The notes beneath the pieces were generated by a model. That model made no database searches, was not told the origin of the DNA, and saw only the letters and a list, made by a program, of their open reading frames with translations. A program made the position numbers and the translations under genes. A DNA stretch of 54,751 bases, taken from contig NZ_LPWD01000455.1 in NCBI RefSeq assembly GCF_001723295.1, positions 1 through 54,751 on the forward strand, written 5' to 3'. The stretch comes from Methyloceanibacter marginalis (lineage in GTDB: Bacteria; Pseudomonadota; Alphaproteobacteria; Rhizobiales; Methyloligellaceae). Shown in pieces: positions 46,200 through 54,474 of this stretch (positions within the stretch are counted from its first letter, which is position 1; each line of letters starts with the position of its first letter).

Positions 46200-47245
46200 T
46201 CAATAGGCGCCAGCATATTGGCGGTGCAAGTTGATGAGCAAATCTTCAAAGGCGTCAGTGAAGGAGACCTTCTCGGCGAGCAAGCGCGCTCGCGCCTGTG
46301 CTTTGGTTTTCATGATACCTTCGTCAGCCAATATTGCGCCGACCCGTTCGCCTAACGTCTCCTTGTCGAGGATGCGTTCGATTAAGCCGTAGCGCTCAAG
46401 CTCGCGGGTGTGTCCGGCCTCAAGTGGATTCGCCAAGACTGTGGGCACACCAAGCACCGCTGATTCACCTGCAACCGTTATGCTTTCCGAGATGCACAAC
46501 CGGGCGAAAGCGAGCAGATGGTGCAGGTCGTGCGGCGCCACTTTGATGGCCCCAACCAAGGGTGTGTTGCCTTGATCATTCTCCGAGCTGAGCACGATTT
46601 TTTTTATGCCGCTTGCCCCAATGGTAGTGCTTAGCTTGGCAACGTCATCCGGCCTCAAACCGGAAACCCCGTGGTCGTGCAGCGCACGCCAGGCTATCAG
46701 CCGAAGCACCACATACGGCTCCTCAGCCGAGAGGCCATATTTCGAGAGGACAGAAGGATCAGGCTGGAACTCAGATGGGTGAAGGTATGCAAGGGGTTCC
46801 AGCGAGTTAATGCGCAATTGGCGGGGCCCCAGTCCTTATAATAGGACGTCGTTGTTACGATTTTCGAGGCAAATGGTAGGAAAAGTCGTTGCTGCAATGT
46901 GGCGAACTCGGTGTCCTCATGCACAATGCACGGGATGCGCATGAGCCACGCGACGTGGGTGATCGCGACTGAGTGCGCCGACAGCACGAGCGTTGGACGA
47001 AATCGCAAGACGGCGATGAACGTCCGCCATTCCCGCACGAGAAGTTCGAATAATGTGCCTAGATAGCCTTTCCGGGCGCGGCTGATGCAAAGGTGGTCAC
47101 AGCCGAGTTCATCAAGCAGAGAAAGCATGACGTCCTTGTCACGGCTTAACACCTTTACCGTAGCGCCGCGCAACTCCAGCCGGCGCAGCACGTGCTTGAA
47201 TTTGTGGACTTGAGCAGGATGTGAAAATTCTGCCAGCAGTCTCAT
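46200..47245 (-). CDS. DUF354 family protein (frameshifted)
   Basis: DUF354 proteins are GT-B-like and resemble UDP-GlcNAc 2-epimerase / MurG-type transferases. Frame one: LLAEFSHPAQVHKFKHVLRR, RFRPTLVLSAHSVAITHVAW, IPCIVHEDTEFATLQQRLFL. After one missing base near 46815: LRINSLEPLAYLHPSEFQPD, PYVVLRLIAWRALHDHG, LLAFARLCISESITVAGESA, VLGVPTVLANPLEAGHTREL. Joined length of about 348 residues fits the family. The start overlaps the GT2 stop as ATGA (47242-47245), so it is translationally coupled to that gene. Confidence 0.75.
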
Positions 47246-48276
47246 ACAGGGGCGCGGCTAGTATCATAGGCTGTTCCCCGTTTTACGCTATCGGGCATCA
47301 TGGAAGGCAGGAGCTTCGGGGCGAATGCGCCGCTAACGAAGCCGCAAACCATCAGGATAGCTCCCGTCATGACCAGCGGGAGGACTACCGGTAGATAGAT
47401 TAGCCGTCTGGGATCCTCGGCGAAAATGCGTACAAGTCGGCGAGAAACCTTTGTCAGGTGATCGGCTCCAACTGAGAACATTCGGCCAAACAAAAACCCG
47501 CGCGATGGTCTGTTATGGTGCGCGCCAGAGCGACCGGGCCAGGGCAGCTTCTGAGTGTAAACGCCGTCCAGGCCGAACACGATATAGCGCCAGAAAAAGT
47601 GGGCCAATCCATTTGGCGACTCATGACGGCAGCGACTCAGCGGCTGTCGAGCAATGCGGTAGCCATGTTCGCGCAGGAGCGCCGCATAATAGGTCGTCGG
47701 CAACCGGAAGACCGGCAGGTTTGTCGGGGGCGGGACGCGCTCAAGTGCCGAGCGACGGAACGCGACATTGTTAAAGTGAAACCGCTCGGCTTCATAAATT
47801 TCCTCGCGGTCCGTGTACCAATCGAAGCTGAATAGAACTGCCGAAGCAATGGCCCACGCCGAGTCGGTATGGATCATTGTCTCGCCACCTAAGACGCTGA
47901 TGTCCGGCCTTTCAGCCAAGCCCTCGATGAGATGCCGTAACCAACCGGGTTGGTATTCGCAATCGGCGTCAAAAAAAACTATAATTTCGCCCGTTGTCTC
48001 CTTCACGCCTGCCATTTTGGCCTCTTCATACCCCGTCTCGTTCGGAACCTTGACCAAGCTTAACCAGGGAAAGTCCTTACGAAGCGTGGCCAGCACCTCT
48101 TGCGGCACCTCACCACTCTCGACCAAGACGACCTCGTTCGCCGCTTCGGGACTAAGATCCTGCTGCGCTAGACTCGCCAAGCTACGGCGGACATCGTCTA
48201 CATCAGCTAACTCTAGATTGACGGTCTCGAGAACGAGCGAGAACGATGGCAAACTCCGATCACTGACGGCGTTCAT
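47242..48276 (-). CDS. GT2 glycosyltransferase with C-terminal membrane span
   Basis: A 344-residue protein: FSLVLETVNLELADVDDVRR, a divergent N-terminal strand; EVVLVESGEVPQEVLATLRK; TGEIIVFFDADCEYQPGWLR (metal DxD); AERFHFNNVAFRRSALERVP; and CRHESPNGLAHFFWRYIVFG. A hydrophobic C-terminus (YLPVVLPLVMTGAILMVCGF) anchors it in the inner membrane. Overlaps the flippase-like gene (48273-48276) and DUF354 (47242-47245), each by four bases, giving a tightly coupled three-gene set. Intact. Confidence 0.85.
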   Translation of the reverse strand: MNAVSDRSLPSFSLVLETVNLELADVDDVRRSLASLAQQDLSPEAANEVVLVESGEVPQEVLATLRKDFPWLSLVKVPNETGYEEAKMAGVKETTGEIIVFFDADCEYQPGWLRHLIEGLAERPDISVLGGETMIHTDSAWAIASAVLFSFDWYTDREEIYEAERFHFNNVAFRRSALERVPPPTNLPVFRLPTTYYAALLREHGYRIARQPLSRCRHESPNGLAHFFWRYIVFGLDGVYTQKLPWPGRSGAHHNRPSRGFLFGRMFSVGADHLTKVSRRLVRIFAEDPRRLIYLPVVLPLVMTGAILMVCGFVSGAFAPKLLPSMMPDSVKRGTAYDTSRAPV

Positions 48277-49258
48277 TTGACACTCTCCTTGCGATAATCA
48301 CGTGAGCCCCCCAGCAGCAAAACAGAAATCAGCCCTGCCGAGCCAGTGACCAGCAGCCCGGCAGCACGGTAGATTGCCGCACAGACGAGACCAGTTACCA
48401 GCGTCGAACCAACACTGCTGGATAAGAGGGCAACAACCCATTCATAGACCCCGAGATTGCCAGGGGTAATCATGACAAGCCGCAGCGCGAAGGTAAGCGC
48501 ATCCACCACGCCGCCGACCACGAGCCATTTGGCACGTTAGCCAAAGCCGCGAACAGGAGGCCGAAGGCAAGGAAGCTTGATAGCGACCTTACGCATAGCA
48601 GCGTGGCGACAGTCAACATGCGCCGATGGTCTCCCACGACTTGAGCCCAGGTCTCTGGAAAATAGGAAAAGCGTTGCAGACGACCAGTCTTTGGTAGCCT
48701 CCCAGCAAAAATGAGAATGAGACTAGCGCCGAACAATGTGCATGCGCTCAGCAGCCAAAGGAGATGCAGGTTGGCCATCCCATGTGCCTCGAGCCAAGCG
48801 AGACCAATGAGCGCAGTCAGCGAAGCCGTACTCAACGCAACGACGACTATGACCCCGCTGATGGCTAGAGACCTTTGAACTTCGACTCCATGTCGGCCTT
48901 TCAAATAGGCCGATTTTGCGGCCTGCGCCGCACCAGGTAGCGATAAAATGGTTCCCGCCGAACTAGCAGCCACAAACTCTAAGCTATTCAAGTTGGGCGC
49001 ATAGCGCCGCAGGCAATAGGTGGTGGCGCCTATAAGAGCCAGATAGGCTATGGCCCGCCCCATCACGACCTGAAGCACTGTGATGCCTGATAGATCGAGC
49101 AATCGTTGAAATTCGGATTGGTTGGCCCAGAGGTATGCCGCAAAGGCACCCAACAGCAGAACCAGCACGAGCCATTTGGCAGCCTTGAGTAAACGGCTCG
49201 CGCTACGGAGCGGGGGTGCGGCCGTAGTCTGGCACTGCTGAGATGCTGCACTCGACAT
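48273..49258 (-). CDS. lysylphosphatidylglycerol synthase TM-region (flippase-like) protein (frameshifted)
   Basis: About 328 residues with 7-8 hydrophobic spans. WLVLVLLLGAFAAYLWANQS at the N-terminus, SAGTILSLPGAAQAAKSAYL (family box: P-G...AAK), VIVVVALSTASLTALIGLAW, then after one missing base near 48520 VDALTFALRLVMITPGNLGV with YEWVV, the conserved TPGxxGVxE motif. It is a second stand-alone LPG-synthase-TM protein, related to the one at 35051, without the catalytic lysyltransferase domain. First gene of the coupled set with GT2 and DUF354. Confidence 0.75.
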
Positions 49259-49602
49259 AAGTAGTCTCTGAAAAATAAGGTGAAATCGGGGGTTGTGCCC
49301 TGCCCGTCCTTATATCGAGTGATGCTAAGGCCAATCTCGTCTAACGTAAACAGCATACCCGGATCGGTATTCGGCCAACTTTTCCGTGCTCTCGTCGCAT
49401 TTGCGGCGCTTGCAGCGATCAAGCCACGGCTTGGAGCCCAAAAATTCTGGAAGACAGCCGCTGTGAGCGACTGCAAGCCTAGGGGTGCCCCGGCATTGCG
49501 GCTAGCGACCTTCGATGTTTGAGTCGTGTGCTAACCGCCTTTGCGGATATAATGGTTGAGGCTTTGACCCAACCCGCTCATCCACTGTTGAGAGACCGTC
49601 GA

Positions 49603-50619
49603 ATGGACTTCTCCCCCGAGAACATTCACCCAATGCAATCAGTGGAACCACGGCCGGATGGACAGAAGAAGAAGCTGATCATCCAGATCCCTTGCTTAAA
49701 TGAAGCAGAGACGTTGCCCGTTACACTGGCGTGTTTGCCGCGTCAGGTGCCGGGATATGACGTCGTAGAGTGGCTCGTCATTGACGACGGTTGTACTGAC
49801 AACACCGTGCAGGTAGCGAAGGCGCATGGTGTCGACCACATAGTGAGCCTTGGCACAAGGCGCGGCCTTGCGGTGGCTTTTATAGCCGGCATCGAGGCCA
49901 GTCTAAAGCTTGGGGCGCACACCATAGTGAACACCGATGCTGATAATCAGTATCGTGCCGAATATATCTCGGAGCTTGTGCGTCCGATCTTGGACGGCTC
50001 CGCACAGATAGTCGTCGGGGCGCGTCCGATTCAGAGGACCGAAGATTTCTCGTGGTTAAAGCGGCGGTTGCAGCGGCTAGGCAGCTGGGTCGTACGCGTA
50101 GCAAGCAACACTGACATCCCCGACGCGCCCAGCGGCTTCCGAGCGATTTATCGCGAGGCGGCAATGCAGCTTTACGCCTTCAATGCTTATACATACACAC
50201 TAGAGACAATAATCCAGGCGGGGCGTAAAAACATTCCTATCACTTGGGTGCCAGTGGAAACAAACGGCCCCACGAGACCATCGAGATTGATCTCATCGAT
50301 TCCCCGTTACGTCTGGCGCTCACTGATCACAATTCTCCGGATTTTCATTGTTTACAAGCCGGCTCGGTTTTTCGGAATGCTGAGTTTGATAGTCTTAGTG
50401 CCGGGTCTAATCGCCATTTGTCGATTTCTCGTTTTCTATGCCCTGGGAGACGGGGGAGGACATTTGCAGTCACTCATTCTTGGCGGAAGCTTAGTCGCAG
50501 TCTCTGCCATTCTGCTGGTCACGGGGATTATTGCGGATCTCATCGCCGCAAACAGGCGCCTGCTAGAGGATATTCGACTGAAGTTGTGGCGACAGGAATT
50601 GGGTGGCCCCCGGCCTTGA
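49603..50619 (+). CDS. GT2 glycosyltransferase with two C-terminal membrane spans
   Basis: About 338 residues. ATG 49603 is preferred for GAGAG upstream; in-frame starts at 49552 and 49519 (TTG) are possible. LIIQIPCLNEAETLPVTLAC, VEWLVIDDGCTDNTVQVAKA, GAHTIVNTDADNQYRAEYIS (DxD), DIPDAPSGFRAIYREAAMQL and VPVETNGPTRPSRL follow the polyprenyl-phosphate mannosyltransferase-like GT2 plan. Two C-terminal spans are visible (FFGMLSLIVLVPGLIAICRF; GGSLVAVSAILLVTGIIADL). It is divergent from the flippase-like gene and probably supplies a lipid-linked sugar. Confidence 0.87.
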   Translation: MDFSPENIHPMQSVEPRPDGQKKKLIIQIPCLNEAETLPVTLACLPRQVPGYDVVEWLVIDDGCTDNTVQVAKAHGVDHIVSLGTRRGLAVAFIAGIEASLKLGAHTIVNTDADNQYRAEYISELVRPILDGSAQIVVGARPIQRTEDFSWLKRRLQRLGSWVVRVASNTDIPDAPSGFRAIYREAAMQLYAFNAYTYTLETIIQAGRKNIPITWVPVETNGPTRPSRLISSIPRYVWRSLITILRIFIVYKPARFFGMLSLIVLVPGLIAICRFLVFYALGDGGGHLQSLILGGSLVAVSAILLVTGIIADLIAANRRLLEDIRLKLWRQELGGPRP

Positions 50620-50778
50620 GCTCAAGACCCCCGCGACTGCGGCAGTGAATTGAGCTCAGCTCAATTTCTCTGAAGATTAGAGCGTGCCTCGCCTGAGTTT
50701 GTCATAGGGCCGTGCGGTGACCACCAGTCAGCGCCGAATGCAGCCTTGCGGCAGAACTCAGGGATCCTGCAGGATCCC
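50615..50778. repeat. three perfect palindromes between convergent genes
   Basis: CTTGAGCTCAAG (50615-50626, overlapping the GT2 stop), AATTGAGCTCAGCTCAATT (50648-50666, 9-bp arms around one base) and GGGATCCTGCAGGATCCC (50761-50778). They lie between the GT2 gene and the convergent membrane-protein gene ending at 50789. None has a T-run, so bidirectional termination or protein binding is possible but unproven. Confidence 0.55.
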
Positions 50779-50788
50779 GACACTACCG

Positions 50789-52273
50789 TTAGGAATGATT
50801 TTTGAGCCCCGTCCTTCGCGCAAGAAACGCAGGAGCCCTCCAGCAACGCGAGGTTGCCGCTACCGCGATATAAAGAGCAGCAAGAGGAACAACCTGAATC
50901 AGCATTCGGTTGAGCGAGTCGCCATCTCCCACACGATAGCCTCCACCGCGAAAATAAGCGAGCAGCAGAAAAAGTGGAATGACGGCCGTCAACGGAAACT
51001 GCAGGTACACAAGGGTGTCGTCCCTACACAGAATGAGGACGAGCAGCACAAGGGCAGCGAGGAATGCCAATGAAGCTCCCCACGCTCCCGCACCACCCAC
51101 AACGTTCTCATATGTGGCCGCGAGGCTCTCAACTAAGATCTGCGGATTGAGGATCGCAGCACCGGCCAACGCCAGCCACAACAAAGCTTCCCCGGCAATC
51201 AGCAATTGGCGGCGGTGGCCGGTAAGCTTTGACCAGGCTAGAACAGGGATGGCAACCAGAGCTGCTATCCCGAGAACAAGTGGACCAATTGCAAATGCGG
51301 GAACCTGCGCCCCAGCCTTCACGAATGCCATGATTACAAAGCTGCTCCAAACTATGGTCGAAGCACCATAAACGCCAAGCACAAGGGCGCGGCTGCGCAA
51401 AGTCACCATGTCGCTTAGCAATAGCGGCGCAATAGCAAGCATAATCGCAAGCGGCGCTTCTGGCCGCGTCACCGTCAAGGCCATTATGGCGGCCGCAATG
51501 AGTCCCAGCAGCGCCGGCCCTGGCATGTTTGGCCTAGTAGCCAGCAGCCAACTTGATGCCGTAATCGCTACAAAGCAGATGCCGAAAAAAAGATGACCGT
51601 TCACGTAGAACGAATGGAAGACATACCGATTGTTTGACACAAGAAGCAAGAGCATCGCAACGCCGACGGCATAGCGATAGGTTTGCGATGGCGTTCCCTG
51701 AGGTCGATTTGATTGCGCGGGCTGAGTGCCAGTTGAGTGATACCACCACAGCGCTAACAGCAGTGACGCCGACAAGGCGGGTGAGATCGTTCTGACATAG
51801 CCATCATCGTAAAGTCGCCCCAGGGACTGCAGGATAGGGACAGCTAGATTGCGCTTGGTGATGAGGTTGAGATTGGCGAGATCATAATTGTCGTTCGCCA
51901 GCAGCCATGCGCCCAGTAGGTACCTGAAGCTGTCAATATGATATTTGACCAGATTGAGTTCATGGGCGAGGAAAACTATGAGCGCTAATCCGGAAAAGGC
52001 GCAGGCTAGATAGATCCACTCCTGTTGCGTCGGCTTAACGCGGATCGGACTTCCAAACCAAAGAGCAAGAGAGAGAAAGAGTGTGCTTGCGAGCATCCAG
52101 ACCGGGTTCGTCGGCAGACCACAAACTACGAGCAGGAAACCGACGGCCACAAGGACAAACGATCCGACGAGGAAGCCGAGAGCAGCAATCCCCAGGCCGC
52201 GCATTCCCAAGGCGGCCACAAAGAACACGCCCGCAACGAAAACGACACTAACGACCAAGAATTCATAAATCAC
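50789..52273 (-). CDS. multi-span inner-membrane protein, unknown function
   Basis: A 494-residue protein with about 12 hydrophobic spans and short loops. The longest polar loop lies near residues 110-160 (HELNLVKYHIDSFRYLLGAW, YDLANLNLITKRNLAVPILQ) and contains Asp/Arg/Lys residues suitable for a GT-C or polymerase active site. No GT39 DE motif is seen and I do not recognise the family. It starts with GTG 52273, overlapping the stop of the upstream gene (GTGA), so the two are co-translated. Candidates: an O-antigen polymerase-like or GT-C protein. No wzy is otherwise seen in the window. Confidence 0.7.
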   Translation of the reverse strand: MIYEFLVVSVVFVAGVFFVAALGMRGLGIAALGFLVGSFVLVAVGFLLVVCGLPTNPVWMLASTLFLSLALWFGSPIRVKPTQQEWIYLACAFSGLALIVFLAHELNLVKYHIDSFRYLLGAWLLANDNYDLANLNLITKRNLAVPILQSLGRLYDDGYVRTISPALSASLLLALWWYHSTGTQPAQSNRPQGTPSQTYRYAVGVAMLLLLVSNNRYVFHSFYVNGHLFFGICFVAITASSWLLATRPNMPGPALLGLIAAAIMALTVTRPEAPLAIMLAIAPLLLSDMVTLRSRALVLGVYGASTIVWSSFVIMAFVKAGAQVPAFAIGPLVLGIAALVAIPVLAWSKLTGHRRQLLIAGEALLWLALAGAAILNPQILVESLAATYENVVGGAGAWGASLAFLAALVLLVLILCRDDTLVYLQFPLTAVIPLFLLLAYFRGGGYRVGDGDSLNRMLIQVVPLAALYIAVAATSRCWRAPAFLARRTGLKNHS

Positions 52274-52871
52274 AGTTCCAACGCCTCTCGGAGCGCATCG
52301 TCCAACAGTTGCACGTCAACAAAAAGTATCGGATTGACACGCCCCGGATCTCCCTTCGGTGCCAGGACTACAAATGTCCGCGCGTCAGGGGATAGCCTGA
52401 ATACAGAAAGGCGCTCCTTTAGCTCCTCCATCAGTCTCGTGTTCATAGGAGCATAGTGGCTTAAGTCGACTTCGTAGGCACTGTTACTTGACCCCTCAAA
52501 TTCTGTTACGGGATCGTAGTCTCGAAGCAGAATTTTCTGGCTTTGCCGAACCCAATCAAACTGGTGTGGAGTTCAAACCAACTGCTTAGGCGTCGAGAAG
52601 GCAGTATGACCGTGGAATTAGGACTAATGACGCCGAAATAGTAGAAAGGCCCTACGCGGTACCGAACTGATTGACTGCGAGCTGTGCCAATCTCAAAAAT
52701 GTTTCCACTCTTATGAGCCCTATAGTCGCGTAGAGCCTGATAGTTGTGAACTGTCCTTTTATCAATATGACGGAACTGAAGGAAATTCACGCCGATCGCA
52801 ATTATCATAAGCCCGAGAAACAAATGTTGGGACGAAACCCAGCTCGATAGGTGTTCACGCAACCCTACCAT
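52270..52871 (-). CDS. single-span membrane protein of unknown function (frameshifted)
   Basis: About 200 residues. One N-terminal span (LFLGLMIIAIGVNFLQF), then a periplasmic domain: KSGNIFEIGTARSQSVRYRV, GPFYYFGVISPNSTVILPSR. At an AAAA run near 52530 one base is missing; the shifted frame continues KILLRDYDPVTEFEGSSNSA, YAPMNTRLMEELKERLSVFR and ends FVDVQLLDDALREALEL at 52270. That stop overlaps the GTG start of the 494-residue membrane protein, which supports the shifted frame as real. The family is not recognised. Probably a partner of the downstream membrane protein. Confidence 0.6.
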
Positions 52872-53075
52872 TGCTTTGCCCTCCGCCTCTGTAGCCCCGC
52901 CTCAATTACCCCGATGGGATTAGTGCAATTGTAACTTGCGTGAGCCATCCGAACCTAGGCCTGCGACAGCGAATGCGCTTTCCGACCTTCCAAGGGAAGA
53001 GATTCCGGGGCTCAGGTCAAACGTTTTTCTGCGACGCTAAAATTGTTAGAGTCCATCACCTTGAGGGGGATGGGC

Positions 53076-53245
53076 ATGAAGCCGAGACGGTTGACGGAAG
53101 AGCAAATTATGGGGCTCCTGCGCGAGCAGGAAGTCGGATCAACAACGAGCGACGTCTGCCGCAGGCATGGGGTGGCCAGCGCGACGTTCTACAAGTGGAA
53201 AGCCAAGACGAAGACTGACTTCGGGGTGGACGTCCGAGATCGGCT
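53076..53245 (+). mobile_element. IS3-family OrfA fragment
   Basis: MKPRRLTEEQIMGLLREQEV then HGVASATFYKWKAK is the helix-turn-helix start of an IS3-type transposase OrfA. After the WKAK motif (about residue 50) the sequence departs from the family and no OrfB follows, so only the 5' fragment remains. It lies directly upstream of a sulfotransferase gene and may mark how that gene arrived. Confidence 0.65.
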
Positions 53246-53352
53246 CACACGGCTCGGCTTGACGTGGCCGTTCGTCGGCCTCATCTCCCAACCGGACATG
53301 CCCGACGTGCTGCCGTGTGCCCGCGGACTGAGTTGAGAGGAAGCGGAAGCGC

Positions 53353-53991
53353 ATGCCAGTAACCCCTGACCCGCGACGACCCCGGATATTCGGCATCGGT
53401 ATGAACAAGACCGGTACGACATCGCTGACCGAGGCGTTGCGAGCCCTCGGCTTCAACGCGTTCCACTGGGGCGGCCAGACAGTCACTGATCTGGTGGCTG
53501 AGGCTCTCAAGAACGGACGACCCTTGTTAGAGGGACTTGATCCGACACTGGATGCGTTTAGCGACGTTCACATCCTGGCTCGCAACTATGAACTGCTCGA
53601 TGAGCAGTACCCGGGCAGCAAGTTCATTCTTACGGTTCGTCCGATCGACTCGTGGATTCAAAGTCGGACCAAGCACGTTCTCCTCAACCGGGAGCGCAAG
53701 ACCGCCGGCACGTATTCGGGCAAGTTCTTGGAGGTTGACGAAGACGGTTGGCGGGCGGAGTGGCGGCAGCGTGTTGACGGAGCCCGAGCGTACTTTGAAG
53801 GACGAGATGATTTTCTCGAGATCGATCTCACCGCTGGTCTCGGGTGGGATCCGCTGTGCACGTTCCTTGGGCGACCGACCCCGAAACAAGAATTCCCGGC
53901 CGCGAATAGTGCTTTAGATCGCCGGAAGAAGGTTTTGGCGGAAGCAGAACTCGACAAGGAGGCCAGAGAGACCGCCGCAGAAAAATGGTGA
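53353..53991 (+). CDS. sulfotransferase family 4-like protein
   Basis: A 212-residue protein: IFGIGMNKTGTTSLTEALRA (PAPS loop), LGFNAFHWGG, ELLDEQYPGSKFILTVRPID followed by SWIQSRTKHVL (3'-phosphate site), and FLEIDLTAGLGWDPLCTFLG with a terminal helix. This N-K-T-G-T-T class differs from the other sulfotransferases in the window. The substrate is unknown. GAGAGGAAG ahead of ATG 53353 is a good ribosome site. Convergent with the DUF6165 gene. Intact. Confidence 0.85.
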   Translation: MPVTPDPRRPRIFGIGMNKTGTTSLTEALRALGFNAFHWGGQTVTDLVAEALKNGRPLLEGLDPTLDAFSDVHILARNYELLDEQYPGSKFILTVRPIDSWIQSRTKHVLLNRERKTAGTYSGKFLEVDEDGWRAEWRQRVDGARAYFEGRDDFLEIDLTAGLGWDPLCTFLGRPTPKQEFPAANSALDRRKKVLAEAELDKEARETAAEKW

Positions 53992-54088
53992 CGCCGCTGC
54001 CAGGCCTGGAGCTGTCGAGCACTTTTGTTCCGCGTTTCTGGTGAGCGAGGGCGACATGTTCGACGCTTGCGACAGATCGAGCCTCGGC

Positions 54089-54474
54089 CTAATACTCTGC
54101 GTAGCTCTTCTCTTCGATGATGACGCTGTCGAGCAGCTCGTTGATCTTGCGCTTCGTCGCAGCACGGGCGCGTTGCTCCGATAGACTGAACGCGCCACCG
54201 CGACGAAGGCGTCGCCGAAGTCCTTATTGCGCTCGAGCTCGCGGATCTCGTCCTCGATATCCCATATTTTCTGATTTGCTGCACGCAACTCGTCGATTAG
54301 CTCGCGGAGCTCCGGTGTTTCCGGGATGTTGGCGCGGAAAGTCTCCATCAGATGCGCGTGCTCGCGCCGCACGTTGGCCAGTTTCGCTTCGTCCTCAATC
54401 TTCTGGAGCTTGATCTCGAGGATCGTGATCTTGTCGATCAGCTCGCCGGGGGCCACTTCTACCAACAGCGTCAC
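54089..54474 (-). CDS. DUF6165 family protein (frameshifted near the end)
   Basis: About 128 residues, highly helical and acidic: LLVEVAPGELIDKITILEIK, KLANVRREHAHLMETFRANI, NQKIWDIEDEIRELERNKDF, GDAFVAVARSVYRSN. One missing base near 54175 brings in ARAATKRKINELLDSVIIEE and KSYAEY-stop at 54089. The block GELIDKITILEIK and the ending E-E-K-S-Y are family hallmarks. DUF6165 genes commonly sit among glycosyltransferases; their function is unknown. Starts with GTG 54474, overlapping the stop of the upstream coiled-coil gene. Confidence 0.75.
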
